DNA of 64,000 nt. Origin: Methanococcus voltae PS (lineage in GTDB: Archaea; AGJL01; Methanococci; Methanococcales; Methanococcaceae). The stretch lies in NCBI RefSeq assembly GCF_024807035.1, contig NZ_JANUCQ010000005.1:1-64000 (forward strand), given 5' to 3'. The number at the start of each line of letters is the position of its first letter. The stretch's first letter is position 1. Both the position numbers and the translations under genes were made by a program. This document shows, in pieces, positions 53,789 to 63,900 of the stretch. The notes below the pieces were generated by a model. It did not search any database. It was not told where the DNA came from and worked only from the letters and a program-made list of their open reading frames with translations.

Positions 53789-55696
53789 TTATCTTAACCT
53801 AACGGAATCTAAATTCATAGGTGATTTAGTCTCTTTTTTGAATAATTTATACGCAGTACTTGCTAAATCGATACATTTAGACGCTTCACCATGTATAGTC
53901 AATATTCTATCTGGAATTGGTTTTAATTTCCTAAGGTATTTTATAAGTTGTTTTCTGTCACAGTGTCCTGAAAATCCTTCAAGTGTGTGAACAGATAATT
54001 TAACCTTAATAGCTCTTGTTTTTCCGTTTTTACCCATTAAAGGTATCTCTTTCCAACCTTTTTGGATTTTTCTACCTAAAGTACCTTCACTCTGGTAACC
54101 TACGAATACGATAGCGTTTTTCTCGTCATCTGCAAGTGTTTTAAAGTATTCGACACTCGGCCCACCTGTAAGCATACCTGATGTAGCGAGAATAATACAT
54201 GGTTCGTCTCTACCGATTACGTTTCTTCTGTCTTTGGTATCTTTAACTTTCTTAAATACCTCTGATAAGAATGGGTTGTCGCCTTCATGGAAAATTCTGT
54301 TTCTCATGTTCTTTGATAAGTATTCTGGGTAAGCAGTGTGTATTGCGGTAGCTTCCCAAATCATACCATCTAAGAATACCGGAGCGTTGAATAATCCTTG
54401 GTTGTAACCTTCTTCTAGTACGAGCATTAACTCCTGAGCTCTACCAATACCGAATACTGGGAGAATTACTTTACCGCCTCTAGCGATAGTTTCAGAAATT
54501 ACGCGTAGTAATTCTTTTTCTGTTTCATCCCTTTCAGGCAATACGTCGTCGTATCCACCATATGTGGACTCCATGATAAGTGTTTCGAGTCTTGGGAATT
54601 GGCAAACTGCAGGCTCTAATAATCTTGAAGCTTCAAACTTAATATCGCCGGTGTACGCTACGTTGTACAATCCATCACCAATGTGACAGTGTGCAATTGC
54701 GGAACCTAATATGTGACCTGCATTGTGTAAAGTAAGTTTTACAGCAGGTGCAATATCTGTAGTAACTCCATAATCTAAAGGTATTGTATGTTTAATAGCA
54801 TTTTTTACATCTCTTGATGTGTATGGAACTTGTTTACCTTCTTTTTCTGCAATATCTATGTAATCCTTTTGTAAAAGAGTCATTAAGTCTCTTGTAGGTT
54901 TAGTACAGTAAACAGGGCCATCGTAACCATATCTGAATAAACCTGGGATAAAACCACAATGGTCAAGGTGAGCGTGAGTAACTACTACAGCATCAATTTC
55001 GTCAATTGAAAATTCTGGCGCATCAAAGTGAGGGAACGCTTTTTCGTCGTCCATACCTACGTTAATACCACAATCAACCATGATACGGCTTTCCGGTGTT
55101 TGGTGGTATAAACAAGTTCTACCAACTTCACGGCTACCGCCTAAAAATGATGTTCTAATCCAGCAATAGTCTCTTAATTTAACATCTCTATGTATTCTTC
55201 TCCCTATTCTTCTAAGAATATCTTTTACGTCCGCTCTTTCTCTGTACATTGTTGACCTTATGGCCTTTATTGTATCAGATGGAATAGGTGGTGCTCTAAC
55301 AGGTTTAGGCGCCCATTGAATTTCCTTTTTAATGTCCTCTAATGTGCTCCCTTCTTTACCGATTACCAAACCAGGTTTTTTTGACTCGATAATAACCTCA
55401 CCGGTATTAGCGTCAAATATACAGTTTATAACTTCTGCATCATCAGGAACGATTCTTAAAATCCTTTCCTTTGCTATATCAGGTTCGAGTAAAACTGAAG
55501 GGTCGGGCCTTACAGCTATACGTTTTCTAAAATCTTTGGCAAGCTCCTTTATAAAATTATTTGAAAATAGTTCGGGGTTTTTAGCGTAAATTACTACTTC
55601 AGAACCTTCAAATTCCACATCTGTAATTACGGCATTCCCAGGGGCTCTTTTTACTACATTATCTTTTAATTCGTTAAGTATTTCTTCGGCTGACAA
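53789..55696 (-). CDS. fttA: Archaeal CPSF-type ribonuclease / transcription termination factor FttA (aCPSF1)
   Basis: FttA is the archaeal homologue of CPSF73; it cleaves transcripts at U-rich sites and terminates RNA polymerase. 635 residues: KH domains in residues 1-150 (GLVIGKEGSTLEDIKKEI), metallo-beta-lactamase domain with THAHLDHCGFIPGL near residue 240, beta-CASP insert (VILPVFGIGRAQELMLVLEE), SGMLTGGPSVEYF and the C-terminal SVHTLEGFSGHCDR, LTIHGEASKC. All zinc-binding motifs look intact. The start is a TTG behind GGAGGGACAAT, with ideal spacing. Transcribed alone. Confidence 0.96.
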   Translation of the reverse strand: MSAEEILNELKDNVVKRAPGNAVITDVEFEGSEVVIYAKNPELFSNNFIKELAKDFRKRIAVRPDPSVLLEPDIAKERILRIVPDDAEVINCIFDANTGEVIIESKKPGLVIGKEGSTLEDIKKEIQWAPKPVRAPPIPSDTIKAIRSTMYRERADVKDILRRIGRRIHRDVKLRDYCWIRTSFLGGSREVGRTCLYHQTPESRIMVDCGINVGMDDEKAFPHFDAPEFSIDEIDAVVVTHAHLDHCGFIPGLFRYGYDGPVYCTKPTRDLMTLLQKDYIDIAEKEGKQVPYTSRDVKNAIKHTIPLDYGVTTDIAPAVKLTLHNAGHILGSAIAHCHIGDGLYNVAYTGDIKFEASRLLEPAVCQFPRLETLIMESTYGGYDDVLPERDETEKELLRVISETIARGGKVILPVFGIGRAQELMLVLEEGYNQGLFNAPVFLDGMIWEATAIHTAYPEYLSKNMRNRIFHEGDNPFLSEVFKKVKDTKDRRNVIGRDEPCIILATSGMLTGGPSVEYFKTLADDEKNAIVFVGYQSEGTLGRKIQKGWKEIPLMGKNGKTRAIKVKLSVHTLEGFSGHCDRKQLIKYLRKLKPIPDRILTIHGEASKCIDLASTAYKLFKKETKSPMNLDSVRLR

Positions 55697-56664
55697 AATT
55701 GTCCCTCCTATTAATTACAAACAGGTTTATGTTTATAATTTATTAAAAGTATTGACTTGTACTTGTATTGACTGTTGACATGTATTGATTAGTAATGTTA
55801 TCACAATATTGTCTTAAAAATAACTGACTTAAATGGATTTAAAATAATGATTAAATAAATAATATCGTATAATATTGATTTAATCGTCTAATTGTGTTTA
55901 AATTTAAATAAAACTAAATTTTACCTTTATATTTTAATTTTTAATTATTTTATAAGCGTATATAATTCTAAAAAATACTAATTTTAAAACTAAACTTAAA
56001 ATTAACTTTAATATCTACATTATCGAACTATATATTGCTAAAAAAGAATCTCTTATTTTTTTAGTTACCTACTGACTTTAAGGTCGTTATTTTTACTATC
56101 TGTATTGATTATTGTGATTACTAATTAATAAAATGATGATACCTAATACTATAAAATACAGGTTGATAATTAATCTAATTAATATAATTAATATAATTAA
56201 TATCGTAAAATGTGACATTTTGATTTTTGATATTACACTATTTACATACTAATTGTATATAATTAAAAAAGAACACTGCATATGTTCATATCTATAATCA
56301 TAATCATATAAAAAACATCATTATTTAATAGGTTGTATACAACTATGTTAATCATATATTTAATAGTATCTATTTATTCTAAAATATTTTAAGCTATAAC
56401 ATAATGCACATTATAGTATAATATTATCTATTAAGTATCTCCTTTTTATATTTTTTGGTTTATTGCGCTATTATTTTCGTTACGGGTTATTAACATGTAT
56501 AGCTTGTTTTATAGGGTTATTCATTAAATAATATGCTAGAAAAATAATAAAATAAAATAATAAAATAATAAAAATAATAAAAATTTAAATATATAGAATT
56601 ATAGATATATTACATATATTAAATAAAGTTTTATTAAATTTTAGTAATACGGGAATTAAATAGT
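55697..56664. other. Long intergenic region between fttA and hsp20
   Basis: About 970 bases with no convincing frame. It contains AATTAATAT tandem repeats near 56177-56203 and a few isolated G/C-containing spots (56450-56510). No RNA gene or operator is recognised. Confidence 0.5.
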
Positions 56665-56682
56665 AACCAAAAAATATATATA
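56665..56682 (+). promoter_or_regulatory. BRE/TATA promoter of hsp20
   Basis: AACCAAAAAATATATATA combines a purine-rich BRE and an 8-base TATA box, about 60 bases before the hsp20 ATG: the clearest promoter in the window. Confidence 0.65.
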
Positions 56683-56738
56683 GAACTTCAAAGTAATATT
56701 CATATAACAAATTATGCTATAATCTAGAGGTGGTATAT

Positions 56739-57206
56739 ATGTTTGGTAGAGATTCAAACGACCCTTTCGATATTATAAAATCAATGGGCTTTATGGGTGG
56801 AATGACAGATTTAGGTTCTGCATTCGGCTCGATGGGTTCAAAAAAGCACGTTAGAATGAATGGTTTAGAAATACAGGGCGAAGGATTTATGCCAATAACA
56901 ATTATTGATGGTGACGAATCAATAAAAATTATGGCATTTTTACCAGGGGTTGAGAAAAACAACATTGTTATAAACGCAGTTGGAAATTCAATTGAATTAA
57001 GGGCTAAAAGACAACCTTTAGCTGTAACTGAATCAGAAAACGTCATATACAATGAAATGTCTTCAGAAGAAGACGCATATAGGATGATTACGTTACAAAC
57101 GCCGGTAAAGGAAAATGAATCAAAAGCTAAATTTGAAAATGGAATGTTAACATTAGTCCTTCCAAAATCAGAAATTTCAATCAAAAAAGGAATTGATATC
57201 GAATAA
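56739..57206 (+). CDS. hsp20: Small heat shock protein, Hsp20 family
   Basis: A 152-to-155-residue alpha-crystallin-domain chaperone. The core runs from about residue 55 (ITIIDGDESIKIMAFLPGVEKNNI) through VGNSIELRAKRQP to LVLPKSEISIKKGIDIE; the C-terminal ISI is the I-x-I motif used in oligomer assembly. The N-terminal half (DPFDIIKSMGFMGGM) is Met/Gly-rich and flexible. The ATG at 56739 follows GAGGTGGTATAT; the nominal GTG at 56730 sits inside that ribosome site. A strong promoter lies upstream. Confidence 0.92.
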   Translation: MFGRDSNDPFDIIKSMGFMGGMTDLGSAFGSMGSKKHVRMNGLEIQGEGFMPITIIDGDESIKIMAFLPGVEKNNIVINAVGNSIELRAKRQPLAVTESENVIYNEMSSEEDAYRMITLQTPVKENESKAKFENGMLTLVLPKSEISIKKGIDIE

Positions 57207-57486
57207 ATTTAATTTATTCTATTAATTTTTTTATATTATTTTTATAGTATACTATTTTTATTATTTTATTATTTCATATTTATTTTTTTTATTATTTTTT
57301 CAGTTTTTATTCCCCGTATTTTTTAAATTGTAGATATTATTTATATTCCTTAATTCATAAATTATTATATTGGTATAATAAATTACATTAAAATAAATAA
57401 TATGACCACGTATTTAGGATATAATTAACATAATAAGTATAATTATTATTAGTAATTACGTAACTAATGTAAAATTTGGTGATAAT

Positions 57487-59019
57487 TTGGTTTTTAAGGC
57501 TTATGATATTCGGGGAAAATATAAAGAACAACTTGATTATGAATTTGCGTATTCTTTGGGTGTATCTTTAGGTGAAACATATAAAAATGTACTCGTAGGT
57601 AACGACGTTAGGATAGGCTCTGAAGAACTCGTTAAACCGTTTATTTGGGGACTTCTAGACATGGGGAGCAAGGTTTATTATGCAGGGACTATTTCAACTC
57701 CAAAAATGTACTATGGAACCAAAGGCGGGGGCTATGATTTAGGCGTAATACTAACAGCTTCACATAATCCAAAAGAATATACGGGTTTTAAAGTATGTGA
57801 TAAAAACGTTGTGCCCCTCTCACCGGTTGAAGATATTAAACCTAATTTTTCAAGATTGGAGATACAACATACAAAAATTGAGGAAATTCAAAACACGAAA
57901 ATTTTAGATATCCCAGATATTAATTTTGACCCAATCGATGATTATGAAGAATATTTCATAAAAAAATTTAAAAACAGTTTTTCAGATGAAGAATTGGATA
58001 AAATATCAATTTGCGTTGATTTTGCAAATGGTGCAACCACCATGGCTGAAAAAAATGTAATAATGAAGTTATTTAAAAATTATAACTTTATAAATGAGTG
58101 TCCCGATGGAACTTTCCCAGCTCACGAACCGGATACTTTAAAAGAAGAATGTTTACAGCAAATTAAAGACACTACCGTAATTACAGGAGCCAAAATAGGT
58201 CTTATTTTCGATGGTGACGGAGATAGGCTAGGTTTAATAGATGAGACGGGTAACCCATTGAAAGGCGATATAATAACCGCAATAATTGCAGACCAAATTA
58301 TGAAAGATATCGAATTGAAAAAAATAGATTATCCAAACTGCGAATATGAATGCGAATGTATATGTCACCCCATAAAGAAGAAAAAAGAAATGAATGGTAC
58401 AAACGATAAAAACGATAAAAACGATAAAGACAGCGAAGAAATAGTTACTCATACCACTAAACTTACAAAGGACGGCAAACCTTGTATAACTACGCCAAAA
58501 ATAGTTTATGATTTAAGATGTAGCAATATAGTTCCCGAATTAGTGGAAAAACATAACGCAAACGCTATTAAAACTCGTGTAGGTCATTACTTCATCAAAA
58601 AATTAATGCACGAAATCGATGCAGATTTTGCAGGGGAGTTTAGTAATCACTTCTACTTTAAAGAAATAGGGTATTTTGAAAGCCCTTTATTAGCTTTAAA
58701 GTATATTCTAGAAGCTATGGACGATAATGATATGAAATTATCTGAATTAGCAAAACAATACGAAATATACTACCATAGCGGAGAAATAAACTTTAAATTG
58801 GCCGATAAAGATACACAAGAAAAAACTATTGAAACAATTAAAAATCATTTTAAAGATTGTAAAATAGAAACTATTGACGGTATTTCCGTATACTGTGGAG
58901 ATTGGTGGTTTAATTTGCGTGCTTCAAATACAGAACCACTTTTAAGGCTTAATTTAGAAGCCAAATCCAAAAAAGAAATGAATGATAGGGTAGATTATAT
59001 AAAAAGTTTAATTGTTTAA
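57487..59019 (+). CDS. Phosphohexomutase (phosphomannomutase / phosphoglucosamine mutase family)
   Basis: An alpha-D-phosphohexomutase of 510 residues. LTASHNPKEYTGFKV near residue 95 carries the phosphoserine; DGDGDRLGLID near residue 244 the metal ligands; GEFSNHFYFKE near 388 the sugar-binding loop; RASNTEPLLRLNLEA near 478 the phosphate-binding loop. Between GDIITAIIADQI and KIVYDLRCSN lies an about 60-residue insertion, with CEYECECICH and a (NDK) repeat, not usual in the family. Start is a TTG behind GGTGATAAT. Substrate (mannose, glucose or glucosamine phosphate) is not decided. Confidence 0.88.
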   Translation: MVFKAYDIRGKYKEQLDYEFAYSLGVSLGETYKNVLVGNDVRIGSEELVKPFIWGLLDMGSKVYYAGTISTPKMYYGTKGGGYDLGVILTASHNPKEYTGFKVCDKNVVPLSPVEDIKPNFSRLEIQHTKIEEIQNTKILDIPDINFDPIDDYEEYFIKKFKNSFSDEELDKISICVDFANGATTMAEKNVIMKLFKNYNFINECPDGTFPAHEPDTLKEECLQQIKDTTVITGAKIGLIFDGDGDRLGLIDETGNPLKGDIITAIIADQIMKDIELKKIDYPNCEYECECICHPIKKKKEMNGTNDKNDKNDKDSEEIVTHTTKLTKDGKPCITTPKIVYDLRCSNIVPELVEKHNANAIKTRVGHYFIKKLMHEIDADFAGEFSNHFYFKEIGYFESPLLALKYILEAMDDNDMKLSELAKQYEIYYHSGEINFKLADKDTQEKTIETIKNHFKDCKIETIDGISVYCGDWWFNLRASNTEPLLRLNLEAKSKKEMNDRVDYIKSLIV

Positions 59020-59093
59020 TTGAATAATAACTAGATAAATAATTAATAAATAATTATCATTTATTTATTATATATTTATCAATTATTATTATT

Positions 59094-60071
59094 TTATTTT
59101 TTAGAATTCTTTTCTTCTAATTCCTTATCTTTTTTAGTCCAATAATTTGCTAATAAAGGACCGGTTATATTATGCCAAACGCTAAATATTGCACCAGGTA
59201 CCGCTGAAAATGGCGAGAAATACTGCGTAGCCAATGCAACAGATAAACCGGAATTTTGTACGCCCACTTCTACAACTATAGCTCTTCTTTTAGCTTCAGA
59301 TATGCCCAATTTTTTAGTAATTCCATAACTTATTAATAATCCAAGCCCATTATGCAAAATAACTGCAAGCAATACCAAAAGTCCTGAAGTTACTATTTTA
59401 TCCGCATTTACGCCAATAATGGCTCCAACAATTAATATGATGGCTACCACTGACACTAGGGGCATTGATGACCTAAAAGGTTCTAATTTTTTGCCCATTA
59501 ATCCATTTAATACTAAACCCAATGTTACAGGTAAAAGTACTATTAAAAATATGGATTGTATCATCGAAGATGCGGGAATCCCCACCCATTGATGAGCAAG
59601 TATTAACGTCAATATTGGCGTTATTAACGGTGAAGCTACCGTACAAAATGTTGTTATTGCCACAGAAAGTGCCACATCCCCCCTAGCAAGATATGTAATC
59701 ACGTTTGAAGCCGTACCACCTGGACAGCAACCTAATAAAATAACACCTACGGCTAATTCTGGAGGTAATTGCAAAGCTAGTGCGATAATATACGCTAAAA
59801 GAGGCATTAAAGTAAATTGTAAGCCCATACCTAAGAATACATCTTTGGGTCTCTGTAAAACTATTTTAAAATCATCAAACTTTAGGCTCATGCCCATTCC
59901 AAACATTATTATTCCTAAAAATAACGATATGTGTGGTAACGCCCAGGAAAAAACATCTGCATTGAAAAATCCAATAATTGAGCCCAATATAACCCACAAT
60001 GCAAAGTAATTTTCCGCAAGTCTTTTTATACTTTCAAAGACGTCTGAAAAAATGGTTAATATTTGGTACAT
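59094..60071 (-). CDS. Bile acid:sodium symporter (BASS) family transporter
   Basis: A 325-residue membrane protein with about nine or ten hydrophobic segments. Family features are LGIIMFGMGMSLKFDDFKIV near residue 35, GVILLGCCPGGTASNVITYL near residue 115 (the conserved C-P-G-G-T-x-S-N substrate/sodium region), and VEVGVQNSGLSVALATQYF near 275. BASS proteins import organic anions or vitamins with sodium; the substrate here is unknown. The ATG at 60071 follows GGGTGATTTT. Single gene, convergent with the mutase gene. Confidence 0.88.
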   Translation of the reverse strand: MYQILTIFSDVFESIKRLAENYFALWVILGSIIGFFNADVFSWALPHISLFLGIIMFGMGMSLKFDDFKIVLQRPKDVFLGMGLQFTLMPLLAYIIALALQLPPELAVGVILLGCCPGGTASNVITYLARGDVALSVAITTFCTVASPLITPILTLILAHQWVGIPASSMIQSIFLIVLLPVTLGLVLNGLMGKKLEPFRSSMPLVSVVAIILIVGAIIGVNADKIVTSGLLVLLAVILHNGLGLLISYGITKKLGISEAKRRAIVVEVGVQNSGLSVALATQYFSPFSAVPGAIFSVWHNITGPLLANYWTKKDKELEEKNSKK

Positions 60072-60533
60072 AAAATCACCCAATAACAAAATCTAAATCT
60101 AAATTCATAACATAATTATTATTTAATAGTCTATTTATCTAATATTTTAATTAATATCCATTTAAAATTCTATTTAACATTATAACTAACATTATATCTA
60201 ATATTTTATCCCATAAGCTATTTATAATTAAATTGTAATGATTAATCATTATAAATTCAAGTTAAAATAATATAATTACTCATCATATATAAATATATCA
60301 AAGAAACTTTAAAATTTTATTATAGTACCTTATCACCCCTTATTTTTACAATACTTTTATACTATTTTTATACTATTTTTATACTATTTTTATACTATTT
60401 TTATACTATTTTTATTTTAATAACCTATATATTGTACGAAAAAAATAATATATACTATAGATTATCTAAAGATTATCTAAAAAATTAGAATCTTTATTAT
60501 TGACTACTAACCTCATATCTGACAGGGGATATT
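60072..60533. other. Intergenic region with 11-bp tandem repeat
   Basis: AT-rich. It includes the tandem repeat at 60359-60413 and, downstream, TATATACTATAGATTATC, a possible promoter for the gene at 60534. Confidence 0.5.
60359..60413. repeat. 11-bp AT tandem repeat, 5 copies
   Basis: Unit ATACTATTTTT repeated exactly five times. Confidence 0.9.
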
Positions 60534-61667
60534 ATGTATCGATTTAAGATAAAAGATAATTCAAAGGGAATGGTAAGTTATCATATATCATATTGTTATG
60601 AAAAAGAAAACGAAACTGGATGCAATCATAGTAAAAATAGTAATCGTAAAAATAATATTAAAAATAATATTAAAAATAATAACAATGAAAAGAAATCGAA
60701 TTATGAATTAATATTTGATGATGAATTTATCCAAATTATGAATGAGTTACAGAGTGAAAAAAACTTTAATAATTACGTAGATATAATTGTAAATTCAATC
60801 AATTATGAATTTGACGAAAAATTTTTAAAAGAATCAATATTGCTAAAAATTCCTACGTTTTACAATACAATAAACAAAAATATGTGTATAGGAACCGAAG
60901 AAGTTAAAGCAGATGCGCTTAATGATAATTTCTGCAATGAAATTTTTAAATATGTTAAATTAAATAATTTATATGACATAAATATAGAAAATAGCGATTT
61001 AAAAAGCCATATCTTTAGAAAAAATGTTATATTGTTTAATTTGTTAGATATTGAAGATGACTACCTTAAAGAACTAAAAAATAAATTAAAAAGAAATGGT
61101 GCAAAAAAAATAATCTTTATATCGTTCTTTAAATTATTGGGAAACCCTAAAGATTTATTGGAACAGATTACAAAAGAAGTTATATTACAGGAGTTAAATG
61201 TAATACCTCGAAATAACCTGAATTCTGATAAATACGATTGGCGAGAATACCATATTGAGCAACTTCGTAGGGATTCTTCACTGTGTATAAATCTCATAAA
61301 TAGCCTAAATGATTCGGATTTAGAGAAATTTTCTGAAATTATTTCTAAAAAATTAGAATATTTCCCAAACGACCCCAATTTAAATTTTAGTCTGGCAATA
61401 ACAAATATTTTAAAAAAATACCCTAAAAAAGAAGATATATGCGAGTTATCATTTGAAAATGAGGGGGAATCGGATTATTACAATAATTATGTTGATAAAT
61501 ATATAAAAAATGGATTAAATGAATTCAATGAGTTTATAGCAGAATATTTTGTACTGTATATCAATTTAAAATTTGAAAAAAATACTTTATTAAAAAATAA
61601 GATGCTACAACCAATTATGGATGGATATATTCGGTCTTTGGCAAAATATGAGGGTGAAAACCTATAA
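60534..61667 (+). CDS. Uncharacterised Asn/Lys-rich protein
   Basis: Not recognised. The 377-residue protein opens MYRFKIKDNSKGMVSYHISY, followed by a low-complexity Asn/Lys stretch at residues about 30-55 with NNIK repeats, then a mostly helical, Leu/Glu/Asp/Lys-rich body with no signal peptide, membrane helix or recognisable motif. Two SLxKIP-like and ISKKLEYFPNDPNLNFSL segments hint at TPR-like helical hairpins in the second half. Start follows CAGGGGATATT. It is followed 120 bases later by a zinc-ribbon protein on the same strand. Confidence 0.5.
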   Translation: MYRFKIKDNSKGMVSYHISYCYEKENETGCNHSKNSNRKNNIKNNIKNNNNEKKSNYELIFDDEFIQIMNELQSEKNFNNYVDIIVNSINYEFDEKFLKESILLKIPTFYNTINKNMCIGTEEVKADALNDNFCNEIFKYVKLNNLYDINIENSDLKSHIFRKNVILFNLLDIEDDYLKELKNKLKRNGAKKIIFISFFKLLGNPKDLLEQITKEVILQELNVIPRNNLNSDKYDWREYHIEQLRRDSSLCINLINSLNDSDLEKFSEIISKKLEYFPNDPNLNFSLAITNILKKYPKKEDICELSFENEGESDYYNNYVDKYIKNGLNEFNEFIAEYFVLYINLKFEKNTLLKNKMLQPIMDGYIRSLAKYEGENL

Positions 61668-61787
61668 TTGGATTTTGAATTGTAAATGATATATATTAAA
61701 AAATATATATTTTAAATAAATAGGTAAATAAATAGGTAAATAAATATGTTAAAATAGAATATTATTATAAAATTAAGTGGTGAAATA

Positions 61788-62084
61788 ATGGAGTGTCCTA
61801 TTTGTAAGGGGGAAAAATGTATTAAAATGTCAGCTATTGAATTATATGAAGGTTTAATGGACTTATTTTTCAAATATCAAGACCCTGAAAGCGATGTAAC
61901 TTTTAAAAAATATCCTACGGTTGGAGAAATCGGCGCTTGTGAAGAAACTGGTAAAAAAATTTGGTATTGTCCGTACTGTAAAAAACCATTCCCTGAAAAC
62001 TACAAAACCAACGAAGTAACTATTAAATGTCCACATTGTGATAAAACACTTTGTATACCTGTTTCTAATAGAACTTTTTGTTAA
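61788..62084 (+). CDS. Small zinc-ribbon protein
   Basis: A 98-residue protein with Cys pairs CPIC at the N-terminus and CPYC plus CPHC in the C-terminal half (YCPYCKKPFP, IKCPHCDKTLC). This pattern is typical of zinc ribbons; in size it resembles small archaeal RNA- or protein-binding zinc proteins. Start follows AGTGGTGAAATA. It may be co-transcribed with the preceding gene. Confidence 0.7.
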   Translation: MECPICKGEKCIKMSAIELYEGLMDLFFKYQDPESDVTFKKYPTVGEIGACEETGKKIWYCPYCKKPFPENYKTNEVTIKCPHCDKTLCIPVSNRTFC

Positions 62085-62217
62085 ATAATCCTTTTTTTAA
62101 TTTTTAATTATTTTTACTTTTTAAGAAATAGAAATAGGGATAGAAACAAAAAGTAAAAATAATTAAAATAGAGAGTAAAATAAAAATAATAAACGTAAAA
62201 AATAAAAAGAAATATTT

Positions 62218-63066
62218 TTAGTAAGGAACAGGCAAACCTAATTCTCTTCTTTGAACTATTTCTTTTTCATTTTTCTCTTTTTTCTGTAACGAGAGTTTTT
62301 GCACTAAATCTAAACCTGGTTTTACGTCATCAATATTTTTAGTTTCTAAGACGCCCGCTTCAACCATTTTATTTATGTATGCTTCACCTTTTTCAGTTCT
62401 TATAAATATGGTGCTCCAACCGTCTGGGCTACCAACTGAACCGGTTGAGATATCTGCAAGCTCTGCTGTGTAATCTGTGCAAATATGACAAGATTTCTGT
62501 TCATACATATGAGTATCTTTCAATTTAACGGATTTTACATCACCATATTTTGAATAAACCCAAAATTTGCCTTTTCCGATGTCTGTTTTTAAAACGTCGT
62601 CCATTCTGATACCTGCGTATTCTTCGACAATTGCTTTCATACCTTCATATGAAAAGTTTTCCATACAGAATATACCCATTACTAAAGCAATTTTGGAATC
62701 CGTATGCCTAAATCCCATAGGATACTTGATTAATTTTCTTATGGCCTGCACTTGGCAAGGTGTTCCTACAATACCTACCTTTTCTAGTGCATATTCCCTA
62801 ACGGCGTCTTTTAAAACTGACACATTAGGTGATACAGTATATTTGGTACCTGCTGCGTTTAAAACTTCTTCAGGAGTCGTAGCAACTTTCGGAGCGGCGT
62901 TAAATCCATCTTCGGTGTTTGCAACAATCACACCATCGAGAAGTTTACTTTCTAAACCATATATGTAAGCTGCTGATACAATACCACCGTCTTGTGCCTT
63001 TTTTAAAATTTCTTTATCTGTGGCTCTTGCAGATATTACCGTTTTATAATTTCCAAATGGGTTCAA
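62218..63066 (-). CDS. frhB: Coenzyme F420-reducing hydrogenase subunit beta
   Basis: FrhB carries FAD and a [4Fe-4S] cluster and passes electrons to F420. 282 residues: [20 protein letters not shown] near residue 27, [15 protein letters not shown] near 73, [16 protein letters not shown] near 98, [10 protein letters not shown] near 131, and [16 protein letters not shown] near 192. The Cys in GTPCQ, FCMEN and CHIC suit the cluster. Start is a TTG behind GGTGGTATT. frhG ends 105 bases upstream, so the two form an operon; whether this is the selenium-containing (fru) or selenium-free (frc) form cannot be told from these subunits. Confidence 0.93.
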   Translation of the reverse strand: MNPFGNYKTVISARATDKEILKKAQDGGIVSAAYIYGLESKLLDGVIVANTEDGFNAAPKVATTPEEVLNAAGTKYTVSPNVSVLKDAVREYALEKVGIVGTPCQVQAIRKLIKYPMGFRHTDSKIALVMGIFCMENFSYEGMKAIVEEYAGIRMDDVLKTDIGKGKFWVYSKYGDVKSVKLKDTHMYEQKSCHICTDYTAELADISTGSVGSPDGWSTIFIRTEKGEAYINKMVEAGVLETKNIDDVKPGLDLVQKLSLQKKEKNEKEIVQRRELGLPVPY

Positions 63067-63171
63067 AATACCACCACTAAGAAATATGAGCGTATTTCAT
63101 TATTCATTATTTTATTGAAGTTTTTCCTTTATTTTCCGTTTATCAATTATAAATTATAAATTATAAAGTAT

Positions 63172-63900
63172 CTATTCAAGTTTTCGAATTATTTCCGGGA
63201 ATCTAACCCTTGGACATTGCGCACTACAAATTCCACATTTTATACAGAATTCCGAGTTAATGTTTGGTTTTCCTTCGACCATGTCTATTGCGTTAACTTG
63301 ACAAGCTGCCGCACAAGTTCCGCAACCCATACAGAGCGATTTATTAATAACTTCTTTAATTACATCGCATCCACAAGCGTCTTTTCCATATTTGGCAATT
63401 TCTGCAAATGGTTCTAAATATTCCATGTCTCCTTCTAAAGCCGCTGTAAGCAATTTTACAATTGATTCTGTGGAAGGAGGGCACCCTGGAAGTGCTAAAT
63501 CTACTTTAATCACGTCGCCAATCGGTACAAATGAGGCGTGACTAGGTTGTGACATCTGACCGCCTCTAGCAAATCGAGTAACTCCACCAGAAGCTGCACA
63601 AGCTCCAAGTGCTACAACGATTTTTGAGTTCTTACGGGTCGTTAATATGTCATCCATTGAGTGATGGTCGTCTAAACACACACTACCTTCAACTAGTGCT
63701 ATATCAATACCTTCAGGTATTTTTCTTTCGATTAATATTTTGTCATCGGTTTCTGTGATTTCTGTTTTTTCGTCAGCCAACGTTAAAGCATAAACTAACT
63801 CAACAGACCCTAAAATATCAAGTAATTTTTCATAGGTATCTGTAAGGGATATCAAACATCCTGTACAACCACTCATGTGTATATGGGCAATTTTTACCAC
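63172..63900 (-). CDS. frhG: Coenzyme F420-reducing hydrogenase subunit gamma (small subunit)
   Basis: FrhG is the [NiFe]-hydrogenase small subunit with three [4Fe-4S] clusters. [20 protein letters not shown] at the N-terminus gives the proximal cluster Cxx[19 protein letters not shown] near residue 100 and [15 protein letters not shown] near 145 complete it; the C-terminus has two ferredoxin motifs [16 protein letters not shown] and [12 protein letters not shown]. The GTG at 63900 was chosen because GGTGATATA precedes it; the upstream ATG at 63927 has no ribosome site and would bury it. The region 63901-64000 is non-coding AT-rich DNA, so frhA/frhD are not adjacent within the window. Confidence 0.94.
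   Translation of the reverse strand: MVKIAHIHMSGCTGCLISLTDTYEKLLDILGSVELVYALTLADEKTEITETDDKILIERKIPEGIDIALVEGSVCLDDHHSMDDILTTRKNSKIVVALGACAASGGVTRFARGGQMSQPSHASFVPIGDVIKVDLALPGCPPSTESIVKLLTAALEGDMEYLEPFAEIAKYGKDACGCDVIKEVINKSLCMGCGTCAAACQVNAIDMVEGKPNINSEFCIKCGICSAQCPRVRFPEIIRKLE

Noticed and set aside
56130-56200. ATGATGA resembling the C box of a C/D guide RNA
   Set aside because: No CTGA D or D' box at the proper distance follows.
56717-57184. 155-codon minus-strand frame opposite hsp20
   Set aside because: Antisense to a clear Hsp20 with strong promoter and ribosome site; composition is that of a shadow frame.
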